NCBI RefSeq assembly: GCF_001936115.1
Contig: NZ_MPDM01000009.1
Span: 1-60,851 of the forward strand
DNA: 60,851 nt
Direction: 5' to 3'
Source of the DNA: Boudabousia marimammalium
Lineage (GTDB): Bacteria; Actinomycetota; Actinomycetes; Actinomycetales; Actinomycetaceae
A model generated the notes under the pieces. It had not been told where the DNA came from. It was given only the letters and a program-made list of their open reading frames with translations, and ran no database searches. Within the stretch, counting starts at the first letter, position 1. The number at the start of each line of letters is the position of its first letter. This document shows, one piece after another, positions 46,119 through 54,300 of this stretch. Position numbers and translations under genes: made by a program.

Positions 46119-47015
46119 ATGGTTAGATACGCTGTTGAGGCGCAAGACCTGCATGTGACAATCGGGAAGAAAAACCTTCTGCATGGGGTAAACCTTCGGG
46201 TTGAGAAAGGTAGCTTTCACGGCATTATTGGCCCTAACGGTGCTGGTAAAACCACTCTATTTGATACGCTGGTGGGCTTTCGGGAAGCAACCTCGGGAAC
46301 AGTACGGTTGTTGGGGGAAGATCCTTGGCCTCGAAAACCAAGCCTGCTTGCCCGCATCGGTATTCAGCCACAGCATCCCGCATTTTTTGTCCGGATGACG
46401 CTCAAAGAACACCTTGACTCGGTGGCTCGTATTTTTGGTGCGGAGCCCTCGTATGTCAATGTTTTGATTGATTCCTTACATCTCGATGATTGCGTGAACA
46501 CTCGGGTTGAAAACCTCTCAGGTGGTGAACGCCAGCGGCTAGCAGTTGCCTCCGCTCTTGTTCATAAGCCAGAAGTCTTGTTCCTTGATGAGCCTACTTC
46601 TGGTCTTGACCCATCAGCACGCAAATCTTTAGTTGAGTTGCTGCACAACTCCCAACTCCTTAATCTGACAACTTTGTACACAACACACTACTTGGATGAG
46701 GCAGAGCGCCTCTGTGACGTCATTAGTGTCATTGATTCTGGTGAAATCACCTACACTGATACGCCCCAGCATTTCATTTCCCAGGCTAATCTTGGTTCAC
46801 GTATTTTACTTCCAGCTGCACTGCCTCAAGCCGATATTGTGCAAAAATTATTTGATTCGGTTGTGGTCACAAATGAGGGTGTTGAGATTTCCACTCATGA
46901 CACCGCACAGGTGTTTGTAAAGTTGAACGCCGCCGGCGTGGATACCTCTGGAGCATGGGTAAATAATGGACGCCTTGAAGACGCTTTCTTGGCTATGACA
47001 GAGCGAGGGCAATAA
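46119..47015 (+). CDS. ABC transporter ATP-binding protein (exporter type)
   Basis: A 298-residue ATPase. ATG 46119 follows TTGAGGGGCAAATT. Walker A GPNGAGKTT (38-46), the signature LSGGERQRL and Walker B VLFLDEPTSGLDP are intact. A C-terminal extension of about 80 residues (LLPAALPQADIV onward) is typical of drug, lipid or bacteriocin exporters. It overlaps the permease gene by one base (TAATG) and so forms an exporter with it. Confidence 0.9.
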   Translation: MVRYAVEAQDLHVTIGKKNLLHGVNLRVEKGSFHGIIGPNGAGKTTLFDTLVGFREATSGTVRLLGEDPWPRKPSLLARIGIQPQHPAFFVRMTLKEHLDSVARIFGAEPSYVNVLIDSLHLDDCVNTRVENLSGGERQRLAVASALVHKPEVLFLDEPTSGLDPSARKSLVELLHNSQLLNLTTLYTTHYLDEAERLCDVISVIDSGEITYTDTPQHFISQANLGSRILLPAALPQADIVQKLFDSVVVTNEGVEISTHDTAQVFVKLNAAGVDTSGAWVNNGRLEDAFLAMTERGQ

Positions 47016-47812
47016 TGAGATCTACTGGTTTGCAGCGGGATACTCAGGCGGAAGTCCGGTCGTCATCATTGGCCACATTCAAAGCGCTAAATCGAGTGCT
47101 CCTCATTTCTGATAGTCGTGACATCGCCACCATTCTCTTTACGTTTGTCGTTCCCGTCATATTTTTGGTTGTAATGGTTCGTATCTTCGGTGGTTTTCCT
47201 GCACCCGAGGGCGGTGACTCTGTTAATCGCGTAGCAGTCAACGTCATAGCATTTGGGTTAGCATATGTAGGCGTTTTTGCGGGTGCTACACACCTCACGG
47301 TTTGGCGTGAGAACGGAATGTTTCAGGTGCTGAAGGCTTTCCCGATATCGACTGGATCCATCCTGCTGTCCCAGGCGTTTGTCGGTGCTATTCTTGCACT
47401 GATTCAAACATTGTTGCTGGTAGTCATAGCGCTTACCCCTTGGATTGGCGTTACTTTGGCGCCAGCATCAATCCTAGGGCTCGTGCCTGCAGTGCTTGGA
47501 TACCTGATGTTCTATTTTATTGGTGTCTTACTGGCCGTCTATGTGCCTTCTATGGCGGCCGTTTCTATGCTTGCCAATCTTATTATTATGTTGCTTGGTT
47601 TTGTCGGTGGGGCAATGCTCCCTGTCGAGTTTTTACCTCAGTGGGCTCAAGCAATTGCCCCTTACTCGCCTGTGTTCAACGTCAGGCAGGCTCTTTATGT
47701 GCCCATGATTAATGTGGGAGCATGGAGCGATTTTTGGTTCAGTTTCGCTTATCTTGCTGGTGTCACAGGGCTTGGTTACCTCGTCACTCGTAAAATATTC
47801 ACTTGGAAATAG
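47015..47812 (+). CDS. ABC-2 type transporter permease
   Basis: A 265-residue permease with six hydrophobic segments and the ABC-2 pattern: cytoplasmic N-terminus, FTFVVPVIFLVVMV, a long loop, then GFVGGAMLPVEFLPQWAQAI and a final segment. It pairs with the preceding ATPase. The cargo is unknown. Its last 100 bases overlap the longest possible start of the next frame. Confidence 0.88.
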   Translation: MRSTGLQRDTQAEVRSSSLATFKALNRVLLISDSRDIATILFTFVVPVIFLVVMVRIFGGFPAPEGGDSVNRVAVNVIAFGLAYVGVFAGATHLTVWRENGMFQVLKAFPISTGSILLSQAFVGAILALIQTLLLVVIALTPWIGVTLAPASILGLVPAVLGYLMFYFIGVLLAVYVPSMAAVSMLANLIIMLLGFVGGAMLPVEFLPQWAQAIAPYSPVFNVRQALYVPMINVGAWSDFWFSFAYLAGVTGLGYLVTRKIFTWK

Positions 47813-49157
47813 TCGCGCATTAGCTGTATTGGCGGTGCTGCTGCCCTTGGGGCTGTCGTGGTTGGTGGCTGACCCGCAGAGTTTCGAGTCAGATTATCTG
47901 CCCGCTGTTGCCGGTTTGATTCAGTGGATTTATGTGCTTTTGCTGCTGGTGGGGTCGCTCCTCGGCTCTAGGCAGATTAATCACACGCCACCATCGGCTT
48001 CTTCTGTTCAGCCTGTTTCCGCAAGACAGTGCTTCGACCATTTCTATTCAGCGACTACCCGAAAACTAGTTCTCTTCGGCTTCATAGTATTCTTCGTTGT
48101 TGTTACTGCGCTGGCCGTCGGGTCTGGCAATCATGGGATCGCAGCTGAGAACTATCCGGGTTGGGCTCATCCGTGGGTGGTGTCGGCTTTCGCCTGTTCT
48201 GTGGTCGTCACGCTGCTGGAGCTGCTGGTCGTCAGGCTGTCGCGTCCGGGCGCTATCTGGTTGAAACCGTCCGGTCTGCGGTGGAGCACGGTCTTGCTGG
48301 TGGCGCTGGCTTGGGCGTGCGTCTTCGCGCCCTCCAGTTTCGTGGTGTTCGCTGAATCGCATTATCGCCGGCAGGGTTATCATTTTCAGCCGTGGCTTCA
48401 TAATTCTGCTTTGTTGTTTGTGCTGTTTAGCGTCGGGGTTTTCCTGTTGCTGCTTTGGTGGCTGGTGTTGCGCTTAATGGTGGGGATTGGCCGGGGGAAG
48501 CATCCGCTGGCGCGGCTGGCAGCTGTCATCCCGGTACTGCTGGGTGGCGCGGCAGTGGCTTTCGGTGGCGTGTTTTTGCTTGTCGCCTTGGCGTTTGGCG
48601 TTTTCGATGGTGAGAGTTTTGAGCATGACGGGGAAAGCTACCTGACGGAGCCGGTTTGGTTGGATAAAGCCCACACTTGTTACCGTTACGAGGGCTGGTT
48701 TTGGGTGAGAAGAACCGAGTGCGTGGGGCGGTTTGCCCTGCCGTCTGGGGATTTCATGTTGGAGCCGCGTGGGGGAGAGTTGCCTTCGAAGGGTGCCGAG
48801 GATGAAGCGGTAAAGACATCCTCCTGTGAGGCCAGTCCGGATGACTGTTTCATGTCAGTGTGGAATGGGGGCTATGTTCGGGTTTCTGATGCTCAGAAAC
48901 TTATTGACGCCGCGCAGTTGGATGTGCAGCGGATTAATGATTCCGGTTACGGCTGGGTGGTGGTGGATGCGGCCGCCGGTTCGCGCTGGGTCTTTGTGGT
49001 GGAAGAAAAGGCGGGGCAGTGGGTGTTTTTGAGCGAGATGCCTTCCACGCATGGTGTTTCAGAGGCGAGCTTTAGCGATGGCAAACTGGTCTTGTCGAAT
49101 CAAGACGGCGAGTACGTCTTCAATTTGACAGCGAAGATCTGGTCGGTGCCGTTATGA
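47712..49157 (+). CDS. Membrane protein with extracytoplasmic C-terminal domain, start uncertain
   Basis: Up to 481 residues. About six hydrophobic segments cover residues 35-300; a soluble domain follows (about 305-481) with GDFMLEPRG, ASPDDCFMSVWN and GYVRVSDAQKLIDAAQLDVQ. The family is unknown. The first 34 codons overlap the permease in another frame, and no ribosome site precedes ATG 47712. Similarity in style begins only at the permease stop (SRALAVLAVLLPLG), which suggests a 5'-truncated gene fused behind the transporter or a start after 47812. The 3' third is duplicated at 51345-51758. Confidence 0.6.
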   Translation: MWEHGAIFGSVSLILLVSQGLVTSSLVKYSLGNSRALAVLAVLLPLGLSWLVADPQSFESDYLPAVAGLIQWIYVLLLLVGSLLGSRQINHTPPSASSVQPVSARQCFDHFYSATTRKLVLFGFIVFFVVVTALAVGSGNHGIAAENYPGWAHPWVVSAFACSVVVTLLELLVVRLSRPGAIWLKPSGLRWSTVLLVALAWACVFAPSSFVVFAESHYRRQGYHFQPWLHNSALLFVLFSVGVFLLLLWWLVLRLMVGIGRGKHPLARLAAVIPVLLGGAAVAFGGVFLLVALAFGVFDGESFEHDGESYLTEPVWLDKAHTCYRYEGWFWVRRTECVGRFALPSGDFMLEPRGGELPSKGAEDEAVKTSSCEASPDDCFMSVWNGGYVRVSDAQKLIDAAQLDVQRINDSGYGWVVVDAAAGSRWVFVVEEKAGQWVFLSEMPSTHGVSEASFSDGKLVLSNQDGEYVFNLTAKIWSVPL

Positions 49158-49250
49158 AACCGGAGCGTAATGCTATGGTACGTTAGCGTACCAGTTTCCT
49201 GACTGCTCTTTTGACATGAATACGAAAATCTCGACTTCTGGTTTATTGGA
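48745..49250. repeat. About 500-bp direct repeat, left copy
   Basis: Highly similar to 51345-51855 with scattered changes and a small length difference near the beginning. The unit includes the 3' third of the membrane-protein gene and the 3' end of the convergent small gene at 49173. The two copies bracket the amidase-domain gene. Confidence 0.85.
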
Positions 49251-49553
49251 GACTTTCAACGAGAAACGGAAATCACGTGGGCTTTCTTCTTTAAGTAGCC
49301 CGAGCTGTACTTGTTTGTTGCCGACATCCTTTCGGATTGTTTCGACCGCTACTGGGTTAGTGATCAGTTTTTCCAGCTTTTGGTAATCCTGAGAGTTGAT
49401 AGTTGAGACTACTTCCTGTGCATGTTTGAGTATCTCGTTGGAAGGCTTATCATGGTAAACAAACCTCCATGCAGCAAGCAGAGCAATTATAACGGCGGCA
49501 ACTATTATGGCTGGAATCCACAATTTCGCATTAAAACTACGTTCGGTAGGCAT
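49173..49553 (-). CDS. Small membrane-anchored protein, coupled to the amidase gene
   Basis: A 126-residue protein. The AAGGAG site lies inside the end of the upstream amidase-domain gene, and ATG 49553 overlaps that gene by 17 bp. One N-terminal hydrophobic segment (LWIPAIIVAAVIIALLAAW) acts as an anchor; a small outside domain follows (about 35-126) that reads like a DUF4878/NTF2-like fold (STINSQDYQKLEKLITNP). Function is unknown. Its last 20 codons fall in the direct repeat, so a remnant of a paralog's end survives at 51.8 kb. Confidence 0.65.
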   Translation of the reverse strand: MPTERSFNAKLWIPAIIVAAVIIALLAAWRFVYHDKPSNEILKHAQEVVSTINSQDYQKLEKLITNPVAVETIRKDVGNKQVQLGLLKEESPRDFRFSLKVSNKPEVEIFVFMSKEQSGNWYANVP

Positions 49554-50685
49554 AGAAGGTAGCTCCTTTCCAGTCAATGAGAACCTGTTTTAGACTGCGT
49601 CGATAGCGATCTGCGGTGTGATAGGTGAAATAAGGCACGCCCTTGTGGTAATACGATACCATCATGGTATGTATCTTCTGGTTTGATTTCTTCTTTGTTA
49701 CCTGAAGGACGTCGCCTTTTCGAAGATGCCATACGTTTGATAGATTCTTTGTGCGTCCACTAGCGCGCGCAAATGTTGCCCAATAATCGACAGAGGTCCA
49801 AGACCGGCTTTGCGTAGCGAATCCGTACCACCAGTAATTTGCGTTTCGGGGCCAACCGTATTTGTCTTTCCAACCACCAGCTCGAAGTGCTTGGCTGACA
49901 AAGTTAGTGCAATCTCCACCCTTCTGGTGGAAAGAACGGTATGCAGGATTGTACTTACTCCAATAACGTTCAAGATAATTTGCCATTGCGTTATAGTTAT
50001 ATCCGCCTGCCATTACGGTAGCTTTTTCTGATAATGCTGAGTCAGTAGTACGCTCAATCGAAGCTGGAGTAACGCCTGTAAAATCCGGATTCGAGTCAGA
50101 CTTTTCAGCTTTGAAATAATCGGAGGTGGGATCGACTAGAGACTCTGCTTCGTCAAGGGGTAATAAGCCGGTAGGTTCGAGGTATTTGTCCTCAACGATT
50201 TCCCATTTGCCATTGGCTGAAGGGGCGAATGTGAGCTGATGGCGTGCAGTATAGCCTGTTTCCGTGCCAGCGCCAGCGATTGTCAAATACGTTGTCTCAG
50301 TTGCAATTGCCTCGACAGTGCCATTTGGCTGTTTACGGATTGAGTCAATAGTGGTAGTACTGTGCGATGCGGAATACGTTTCGCCCATTGCAGCCAGCTT
50401 TTTACGATAGTTGTCAACGGCCTTCTCAAAGCGTTTGTGATTCGCGTCAAAGGTGGTAGCGTGTCTGTCTAGTAAAGAGTCGATAGTTGGGCGGGAATGC
50501 AGGCCAGCAACCATGATGTCTGCAGATTCGGTGAATTGTTGTGCCGCTACTTGTGCGAGTGTGTCAGTGTTTACTGAAAGCGCGTCAGCCGGGTATGCAA
50601 ATGCGGGTGTTGTAGCACCGAGCAAAAGAACTGCAGTACATGCTACGGCTGCAACCCTAACCCTAGATACACTTGTAGGTTTCAT
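49537..50685 (-). CDS. Secreted protein with Amidase_6-type (NlpC-like) domain
   Basis: A 382-residue secreted protein. ATG 50685 follows GGGAGAAGAAC and precedes a signal peptide ending TTPAFAYPA. An N-terminal helical and beta region (about 35-215) with a YxxxHxxTF-like beta stretch comes first. The C-terminal domain (about 228-382) opens YNYNAMANYLERYWSKYNP and contains GDCTNFVSQALRAGG, whose Cys259 is the expected nucleophile, then a His in KIHTMMVSYY. This is the putative amidase domain of PF12671 type, seen in secreted enzymes of Gram-positive bacteria; the substrate is probably a peptide or wall amide. It heads a two-gene unit with the small anchored protein. Confidence 0.85.
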   Translation of the reverse strand: MKPTSVSRVRVAAVACTAVLLLGATTPAFAYPADALSVNTDTLAQVAAQQFTESADIMVAGLHSRPTIDSLLDRHATTFDANHKRFEKAVDNYRKKLAAMGETYSASHSTTTIDSIRKQPNGTVEAIATETTYLTIAGAGTETGYTARHQLTFAPSANGKWEIVEDKYLEPTGLLPLDEAESLVDPTSDYFKAEKSDSNPDFTGVTPASIERTTDSALSEKATVMAGGYNYNAMANYLERYWSKYNPAYRSFHQKGGDCTNFVSQALRAGGWKDKYGWPRNANYWWYGFATQSRSWTSVDYWATFARASGRTKNLSNVWHLRKGDVLQVTKKKSNQKIHTMMVSYYHKGVPYFTYHTADRYRRSLKQVLIDWKGATFYAYRT

Positions 50686-51130
50686 GTTCTTCTCCCGATT
50701 TGTGTGAGAGGGACAACTATTAACTATTAATCTCCCCAACAAAATGTTATCTGGTGCTATTTTGTTAAAACAAGCGTTTTCGGATTGGCTATGTCCAGAA
50801 TGTTTCTGATATTCAAATCTAGCCATTTTAATGCGGGATGTTGGTCCTGTGATTTGTGGAAGTGTGCAAAAAGGTGCCCGGTGTAAAGATTTCTTAAACT
50901 ATCACATTGCGTGATTGGTGGAAACCTATAACAGTGATTGTGAAATTGGCTGTATGGCAGGTCTTATGGTTAGCGGCTCTGAGTAAAAACCGGCTCCCGA
51001 TATAGTGTTCAGTCTTTCATTAAGTCGTCATGGGGGTCTCCGCCAGTTATCTCACTTTTTCAATCACGCATATTCTGTCTGTAGAGACTACTGTAGAAAG
51101 CCTGTGTCTGCTGGCAACGATTGTTCTTTT
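50686..51130. other. Intergenic stretch, no gene seen
   Basis: Promoter side of the amidase-domain gene followed by AT-rich DNA. No frame resembles a protein until the ABC fragment. Confidence 0.5.
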
Positions 51131-51230
51131 CTAGTGAAGCTTGCCCAATGTGGCGCGGACTTCATTCCTAGTACTAGAGTCGAGACTAGAAGCAGCCTCG
51201 TCAAGTAATACGAGCTGGGCGTCGGATAAA
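51131..51230 (-). pseudogene. Fragment of an ABC transporter ATPase
   Basis: The minus strand reads DAQLVLLDEAASSLDSSTRN and EVRATLGKLH before a stop. This is Walker B and D-loop of an ABC ATPase with nothing else of the domain left. It is a remnant only. Confidence 0.6.
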
Positions 51231-51344
51231 AAAGTGTATACCCTCCATAATTGTCTGCGCAGTTCCAATAAGCTGGTGCCCTGGGCATGGTGAGGGCTAG
51301 AGTATTCCTTTGTGAGAACTCCCCTTTGGTATGTGCCGCCTGGG

Positions 51345-51758
51345 GATTTCATGTTGGAGCCGCGTGGGGAATCTCAGGGTGCCGAGGGGGATACGGTCGA
51401 GGATTTTACGGAGAAGCGACTTTACTGTGAGGCCAGTCCGGATGACTGTTTCATGTCAGTGTGGAATGGGGACTATGTTCGGGTTTCTGATGCTCAGAAA
51501 CTTATTGACGCCGCGCAGTTGGATGTGCAGCGGATTAATGATTCGGTCTACGGCTGGGCGGTGGTGGATGCCGCCGCCGGTTCGCGCTGGATCTTTGTGG
51601 TGGAAGAAAAAGCTGGATGGTGGGTGTTTTCGAGCGAGATGCCTTCCACGCATGGTGTTTCAGAGGCGAGCTTTAGCGACAGCAAACTGGTCTTGTCGAA
51701 TCAAGACGGCGACTACGTATTTGATGTGGCCACTAAAACTTGGTCGCTTCCGTTATGA
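51345..51758 (+). pseudogene. Duplicated 3' third of the 47.7-kb membrane protein gene
   Basis: The plus frame from PPGDFMLEPRG to WSLPL repeats the C-terminal domain of the protein at 47712-49157, with few substitutions and a small insertion (DFTEKRL). No membrane part and no ribosome site are present. The frame is intact over about 138 codons, so it is recent or still selected, but it lacks its own start. Confidence 0.75.
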
Positions 51759-51855
51759 AAGCGGAGCGTAAAGCTATGGCACGTTAGCGCATCAGTTTCC
51801 TGACTGCTCTTTTGACATGAATACGAAAGTTTCGACTTCTGGTTTATTCGAGTTT
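51345..51855. repeat. About 500-bp direct repeat, right copy
   Basis: Partner of 48745-49250 in the same orientation. The end carries the reverse-strand trace SNKPEVETFVFMSKEQSGN of the small anchored protein's paralog. Confidence 0.85.
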
Positions 51856-51857
51856 TT

Positions 51858-52067
51858 CAGTCTGAAATTATCAGCGCTTTGTTGGGTGCGGGTCTGAAAC
51901 TGGAGCACTTTTCTGAGGGGAAGGAACTACCGTGGCCGTTGTTACCCATCATGGAAACCGATGATAATGAACAGTGGAGGTTCCCTCCATCTTTGGCTGA
52001 CTGTGTTCCCTGTAGTTTCACTCTGGTCTGTAGCAAGGAATCTGCGCGGCCAGCGGACGGCGCATAG
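51858..52067 (+). pseudogene. C-terminal fragment of a SAM-dependent methyltransferase
   Basis: Reads EIISALLGAGLKLEHFSEGK, then LPWPLLPIM, WRFPPSLADCVPCSFTLVCSK. This is the usual end of class I (methyltransferase type 11) proteins: a helix, a strand, E-x4-PW, then W-P and FTL-xx-K. The SAM-binding half is absent, and the fragment joins directly to the duplicated repeat. Confidence 0.6.
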
Positions 52068-52209
52068 GAACCAAATCCCTGTTTACGTTTGGGTTATTGC
52101 CAGTTAGCGGTGCTGGCAAGATTCTTTTGCTTCTAGTTGGGATTGGATACTCACTCGCGTTGATTCAGAGCTATATTGCAATTCTTATCGCAAGCCCCTC
52201 TAACTAAAT

Positions 52210-52596
52210 TTATTTTTTAGATTCGGGCATATATTTAATTACGCCGTCTTCTAACAGTGAGTAGATTGCATCTTCCAGTTTGAATACTTTTGTGCCCACC
52301 TTGTAATAGTTCGCAACGATTTTCTCCGAGTTTTCTGTACCAGGCAAACCTTGTTTGATGCTGATATCAACTTTGCCAATATAGACAGCGCCTATAGGCA
52401 AATCTGAGATATCGTCATCATACAAATAAAGCGTTCCGCGATATGATATGGCCGGCTTATACGATGCCTCGACTGAATCGGCACCTTCACTCTGCGAACA
52501 AGCGGATATTGTCATCGTTAATGCGATAGCAAAAGTTACTAAGATAACGAACTGAAAAACGCTTCGTCTCACCAGTTGTAAATGGTCGTGTCCCAT
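52210..52596 (-). CDS. Small lipoprotein, function unknown
   Basis: A 128-residue protein with an AGGAGG site before ATG 52596. The N-terminal hydrophobic stretch ends in a lipobox, TISAC-S, with Cys33 as the acylated residue. The mature part reads as a small beta domain (YRGTLYLYDDDISDLPIGAVYIGKV) and ends KYMPESKK. It resembles short lipoproteins of unknown role in related bacteria. No operon partner. Confidence 0.7.
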   Translation of the reverse strand: MGHDHLQLVRRSVFQFVILVTFAIALTMTISACSQSEGADSVEASYKPAISYRGTLYLYDDDISDLPIGAVYIGKVDISIKQGLPGTENSEKIVANYYKVGTKVFKLEDAIYSLLEDGVIKYMPESKK

Positions 52597-52669
52597 TTAA
52601 AAGAGCCTCCTGATACTGACAGAATCTTTATCTTCTTTGATATCAGTGAATAGTATTTATTCCATGATT

Positions 52670-52801
52670 TCAAACAGAATAAGTTGTGCTGTTATAACCA
52701 CGCAGAACTAGAGCAAGGCGATCTTTCTTATATGTGCCTTTCCCAGCGGTTCCTAGGTAGATTGGTTTGCCAGCATTAATCTGCTTTCTTAAACATGTCA
52801 C
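52670..52801 (-). other. 43-codon open frame of unclear status
   Basis: A GTG at 52801 behind GGAG opens TCLRKQINAGKPIYLGTAGK then GTYKKDRLALVLRGYNSTTYSV. The composition is protein-like, and it could be a short gene or the last part of a lost one. Nothing else is visible in the gap between 52597 and 52953. Confidence 0.25.
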
Positions 52802-52953
52802 GGCGACTCCTTCGTCAACCTTTGCTAATTATGGTCAACAATGATACTGCTTGCGACAGTGTAGTTCAGGCAGTTTTTTCAAATCGGATACATGACGTAA
52901 TCTCATATCACTCGGCGGAAGAGCATGTTCCTATCACTAAGTGAAAACCGTGA

Positions 52954-53130
52954 TTAGTTTTCTCCGTCTATGCCGTCACGGGCGGTTTTGTGTGAGTGGC
53001 AGTGCCTGCACAGGGCTGGGAGGTCGGTCTCGTTGTGGGTGCCGCCGTGTTCTACGGGGATGATGTTGTCGAGCCGGGGTGATGCTTCCGGCTTGCTCGC
53101 AGTGAGCGCACAGCGGATGAGCTGCGATGA
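52954..53130 (-). pseudogene. Fragment of an HNH endonuclease
   Basis: The minus strand reads SPRLDNIIPVEHGGTHNETD and LPALCRHCHSHKTARDG. This has the D-x-I-x-P, GG-x-H-x-x-x-N and LC-x-x-CH-x-x-K features of phage-type HNH nucleases. The first zinc-finger half and start are missing; the frame upstream runs into the next gene. A dead remnant, possibly of a prophage or reverse-repeat region. Confidence 0.55.
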
Positions 53131-53143
53131 AACGGTCACGGAT

Positions 53144-53899
53144 TTATTGCTTGTAGAGCCAAGGCATGTCGGAGGCGAAAATACCTTTGCACGTTGAACT
53201 AATAATTTTCGACTGGGGCAGTAAAAGCGGTTTTTCATCAACTACAACTGGGATAGATGCAGCTGCATAAAGTAGTGCTACCACGGCACGCCGGTTTGTT
53301 GCCCAGCCGGCAGTTGCCATATTCATGTTGTGTTTTGTGAGTTCTGGTTCGCTTGGTTTGCTAATGATGCTGAAGAATGAGTCAAGGCAAGCGTCTGGAT
53401 TTGCCATTAAGGTTCTGCTAACTGCGGCTACAACTCGGGCGGGCTCGTTGTATAGCCAAGGTAATCCGGGGGTCACAACGCGCTTCGCCAATGTTTCAAG
53501 CACTTCTTCACCAGATGCTGCGCTAGTTTGTGCGCAAACACCAAGGCAATCCGCTCCGTGCGCTACCGCATGCAACCAGCCTAGTTTTGGATCGTAGCCG
53601 CGTGTGTCTGTTTCACGCAGATACCATTTGGAGCACTCATCGTAGATTTCACGGTTTACATGTCCTGCTTGAAGTAGCCAAATTAGGATTAACGGAGCGA
53701 ACGTTCTTGCTTGGATCTCTGGGTGGCTCAGATGTGATGTTGCAACGGATTGAATATCGTCAAGTTCATCGCTCCACCGGCCAGACAAAATACCTTGTGC
53801 CAGAGCTTCTAACGCATAACCATCCCTAATAGAGGGATCAGGGCTAGCCATCAATTCACACAGTTTCTGCCAGCTCATATCGTCGGGGGTTTGTCTCAT
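53144..53899 (-). CDS. DUF2785-like protein
   Basis: A 251-residue soluble protein; ATG 53899 follows AGGAGAGGATT. It is helical throughout and has the family's central DTRGYDPKLGWLHAVAHGAD motif (about 98-117). Function of DUF2785 is unknown. The last codons (IFASDMPWLYKQ) run into a region with other remnants, so the C-terminus may have been altered. Confidence 0.7.
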   Translation of the reverse strand: MRQTPDDMSWQKLCELMASPDPSIRDGYALEALAQGILSGRWSDELDDIQSVATSHLSHPEIQARTFAPLILIWLLQAGHVNREIYDECSKWYLRETDTRGYDPKLGWLHAVAHGADCLGVCAQTSAASGEEVLETLAKRVVTPGLPWLYNEPARVVAAVSRTLMANPDACLDSFFSIISKPSEPELTKHNMNMATAGWATNRRAVVALLYAAASIPVVVDEKPLLLPQSKIISSTCKGIFASDMPWLYKQ

Positions 53900-54005
53900 A
53901 ATCCTCTCCTGAGAAGCGTCAAACTTTAACTTATCGGGGCTCTTTTCATCTGTATTGACAAACCGCAGTGCGAAAAGACTAAAACTGGAGTTTTATAACT
54001 CTGAT

Positions 54006-54079
54006 TGGAGCGGACGACGGGAATCGAACCCGCGACAGCAGCTTGGGAAGCTGCAGTTTTACCATTAAACTACGTCCGC
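54006..54079 (-). tRNA. tRNA-Gly (anticodon CCC), CCA encoded
   Basis: The minus strand folds as a cloverleaf: acceptor stem GCGGACG / CGTCCGC, D arm with TTTAATGGTAAAA, anticodon stem GCAGC / GCTGC with loop TTCCCAA, and a T arm CGCGGGTTCGATTCCCG. The loop gives anticodon CCC, reading GGG. The 3' CCA is part of the gene. Confidence 0.95.
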
Positions 54080-54238
54080 GTGCGCAGGCCTTTCGGCTTT
54101 TGCGTACACACCATAATAAAACACTACCCGGCCCGCGTCCACACATGCCCGCCGCGCGGTGGAGTTGGCGGCGCCGAGCCTTGGGGTGTGGTGCGTGTGA
54201 TGCCGGCGCCGTCGCCCCGCCCCACCGCTCAATTAGCT

Positions 54239-54276
54239 GGGGCCGAGGATGCCTCCACAGACACACCCTCGGCCCC
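54239..54276 (-). terminator. Terminator downstream of the DUF5692-like gene, copy 2
   Basis: GGGGCCGAGG pairs with CCTCGGCCCC, 25 bp past the stop of the minus-strand gene. Confidence 0.75.
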
Positions 54277-54300
54277 AAGCCAAAACGAAACTTCCGTCAA

